From Nyssa sinensis (lineage: Eukaryota; Streptophyta; Magnoliopsida; Cornales; Nyssaceae): a DNA stretch of 64,000 nucleotides. Position 1 is the first letter of the stretch, and each line of letters starts with the position of its first letter. Below the pieces are notes generated by a model, which ran no database searches, was not told where the DNA came from, and saw only the letters and a program-made list of their open reading frames with translations. The stretch is from positions 2,529,001 through 2,593,000 of the forward strand of contig CM018052.1 of the NCBI GenBank assembly GCA_008638375.1, given 5' to 3'. The position numbers were made by a program, and so were the translations under genes. Shown here piece after piece: positions 61,290 to 64,000 of this stretch.

Positions 61290-64000
61290 TGTAATATCCC
61301 GACCCGGGATATAGCATGTGCACCGGGCTGGACCGGGTTATAAATGTAATCCCGAATTATAAGCCGTGAAATGACATAAATAAAAGTGGATGCGTAATGG
61401 ACTGTATTGTTAATTACGATGCATAGGTATGAGAGGCAAACAGTCACGGGTGTCCGGGTACCGTTGCACCGGAAGCCGAGTTTACTGAAAACCGTGCAAG
61501 TGAATGTCGACGCATAATTTTTAAAGTTAAGTTGGAATATTTAAACACCCGAATGAACCAACATTTGAATCTCGTATGTAATACGTGCATGCACAAAATT
61601 AAATGGAGATGTATATGTAATATCTATACATACATAATGTATCAATGAAATATTATTTATATATGTATATATATATGTATACGGTTGCATATATATATAT
61701 ATATATATAATAGGCATGTAAGTATGTGTCATGTGGGCCTTGCATGATGAGGAGGTGGCAAAGCCACCGAGTGGGAAATCAGCCAGAGAGGGCTAGGGTG
61801 CAACGTGTGAGGAGGAGAGGAGAGAGAGAAAGCTATGTGTGAGGTGTCTTATGTGCATGGGTGTGCTGCCACCGTGGCTGCAGGTGGCAAGGGCCACCGA
61901 CTGGGGGGTCGGTTAAGGGAAGAAAGAAAGAGATTGAAGCTGTGAGAGAAACTGAATCGCAAGGAAGAAAGAAGTGGGAATAGAGAGAGAAAGAAAGGAA
62001 ATGAATTTTTGGAAAAGGGTTGAAGGAAATCAGCAACTAAAACAGGTATATTCCTGATTTAAATTATGCTCATTTATATTCTTAATAGGTGTTGTTGCTG
62101 TTGGAATTGATGAGAATCCGAAATAGAAAAGAAAACCCAGAATCGGGAAGTGAGTTCAGTCAAGCATGGTGGAATTGTATACACCCAACGAACATTGATT
62201 TTTAGATTGGAAATTAATAGGAGACATCTCCAGAAACCCAACGCAAGTTGAATCAGCTTAAATGGTCAAGAAATGGCCATTCTGTGGCCAGTTATTCCCT
62301 CACCGGTGCAACGCCGGAAACTGGGAATGGGTGTGTGAAACCGGGGAGGTTGGAGGTTAAAATCGGTCCTAAAATATTCCTTACAATTTTAGAATTTATT
62401 GGGAAGAAAAACAGTAAATTTTGGACGTGAAATCAGTGAGATCCGTAGGGAATTTCGTTATTCCGGCGACCGTGGCCGGAAAACCCACCGGAGAAGACGA
62501 CCGGAATATCGGGGGCTTCTTCGGGTCAGGATGAGGTCGGGTCTGGGTCGGGTCGGGTTGAGATCCGACCGACCGCAATTCAGGTAGCAACACTGTGTCG
62601 TTTTGAATGTGAAATTAAAATTAATTTGGGCATGTTTGGTCACGGATATAAGGGATTGAAATTGGGTTGGGGTTGTCCAAACAGTGGTTAGGGTGAGAGA
62701 ATTGGGATATCTCAATCCGGTTCTCTGAAGTTAATTGAACCGGTTGGTTCACAATGGAATGGAACCGGTTTAGGGTTTTGGGGTCTGAACCAACTGGTTC
62801 AGACCGCAGCTTATGGAATTTATGAACCGGCCCCAAATGTTTTGAATAATTCCACTAAGGCCCAACAGGAAAATGTCAAAGTTACAAAAATACCCCTGAC
62901 TCAAAAGTGGGTCAAACGAGGTCTAAATAGGGCAAATGAATAGTCAATTTTTATTATCTCGGACGCTCTGAGTCCAATGGTGAGGTCCGTTTCACGAGAC
63001 GAAGTCCCAAAAAGTTACGGCTTGTAAAAATGACCAAAATACCCCTGCTTCATAGGTGAGTCAAATGGACTCCGATTGAATTAAATAACTAGTGAATTTT
63101 TATTATTCTGAACCTTCCGAATCTATTGGTAAGGTCAAAATTATGAAAAGAGGTTCCGAGAACAACGGACATATTAAAAGTCTAAATAAGTATTAGAAAT
63201 ACTGATCATAGCAAGGCATAGAATCTGGTGAATAGAAATTATTCTAAAACGCATTTACTGATATATAGGGAACGCGACAGGAAAGAGGCAAACCGCAGGA
63301 GACTGATTTAGGAGGAATGCATGATTAGAGGTAAGTAGATACCCTTTCTCTTCCATGTGGTGTTATCAAGCCAAGTTCATTCTTTTACTGCCAAAATTGT
63401 ACTCCTGAGCGTATCTGATGTTATTGTCTCCACAATGTGATATTGTTCTATCTGGTGGACATTGGCTTATTGTTGTACCATTGTTATCATGTTGAACCGT
63501 ACTTTCAAATGCCTATTGTTATGTTTCCATGGACTGATGATATTCCATTTTATATACTCTTATGGAATCATTTCTGATCATGAAATGTTTATGTATACTG
63601 GAGTTGTGCTCAGTCACAATATCCATCCGATGCTTTTAAATACACTGAAGACCTTCGGGTCGAGTCCGTGAACGGACATATGGCCATACACTGGAATGCA
63701 CTGAAGGGGGTAAACCGGGCCCCCAAGGACCGAGGGCATATCAAGCCCTGACACAGAACAAAAGCATCTCTTATACGATTGCTCAACTATAATTGTTGAA
63801 TTACATTGTTCTTGTGATTATCTTGTATTGCGAGATATTCCTTGATTGATTTATTGTGATCAATTATAATGGCAGTACTTTCTTGTTATTGTATTATCGT
63901 CGAGAATTCCAGGACATTGTTATGCCATTCCTACTGATTACACATCGTGATCCCACTGTTCATTTGCCACTGTTCACAAGTTAAGAGTTTCATGTTGATG
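61290..64000 (+). mobile_element. Family-B-like LTR, cut by the window end
   Basis: Head TGTAATATCCCGACCCGGG at 61290, inserted in the chromovirus remnant. It carries family landmarks: GAACCGGTTTAGGG near 62760, TCCAATGGTGAGGTCCG near 62973, an exon-like block 63269-63330 (ATATATAG| ... TTAGAG|GTAAGTAGA) and GTGCTCAGTCACA plus GACCTTCGGGTCGAG near 63607-63664, as in the unit at 31175-39403. No tail is seen before 64000. Confidence 0.75.

Overview
The window is plant nuclear DNA, most likely from a woody eudicot with a large, retrotransposon-rich genome. The evidence is spliced genes of plant-only families (a PIN-LIKES auxin carrier and a B2-type cyclin-dependent kinase), plant copia, gypsy and LINE elements, a hAT MITE, a tRNA-derived SINE and many microsatellites. 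I cannot name the species. Only two host genes can be supported, and they converge: the 3' part of a PILS gene (+ strand, 11469-26291) and a complete CDKB2 gene (- strand, 26868-29094), with stop codons 576 bp apart.

Layout. 1-4706: a decayed Ty1/copia element with a 3' LTR. 4745-8450: three LINE fragments in mixed orientation. 8470-11468: an LTR-like piece, a possible MITE and unassigned DNA. 11469-26291: seven PILS exons whose introns hold a 157-bp tandem repeat that copies an intron/exon junction, minisatellites, a SINE (13-bp target duplication), a hAT MITE (8-bp duplication) and a reversed 3.7-kb solo LTR (5-bp duplication TTTGC). 26868-29430: CDKB2 and its short promoter, with two mitosis-specific MYB3R-type (MSA-like) sites and about 40 GA repeats just before the start codon. 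29611-49591: five nested LTR units. 49597-51640: a terminal-inverted-repeat element, flanked (once the nest is removed) by two copies of a ~180-230 bp repeat. 53441-57801: another ~4.4-kb solo LTR with target duplication AAGTC. 57975-64000: a reversed gypsy chromovirus LTR plus the end of its polyprotein, then a further LTR running out of the window.

The most unusual part is the family of 3.7-4.4 kb LTR units here called family A (TGTAACACCCCGACC...GGGTCGTGACA). Five copies share the same apparent spliced architecture. A 54-nt exon-like block (308 nt in one copy) ends in AAG|GTGAGTAA, an intron-like segment of 0.77-1.26 kb follows, and it ends at TTTTTCAG|GTGATGACGATG. About 70-120 nt before that acceptor lies a 12-bp hairpin whose arms co-vary between copies (A-U, G-U, G-C at one pair). 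In one copy the long exon is open from exactly the acceptor for 95 codons. This looks like a conserved transcribed leader or small gene inside the LTRs. I infer it from sequence only; transcript data are needed to prove it.

The two host genes have unrelated known roles: intracellular auxin transport at the ER (PILS) and G2/M control (CDKB2). Nothing in the sequence links them beyond their position.
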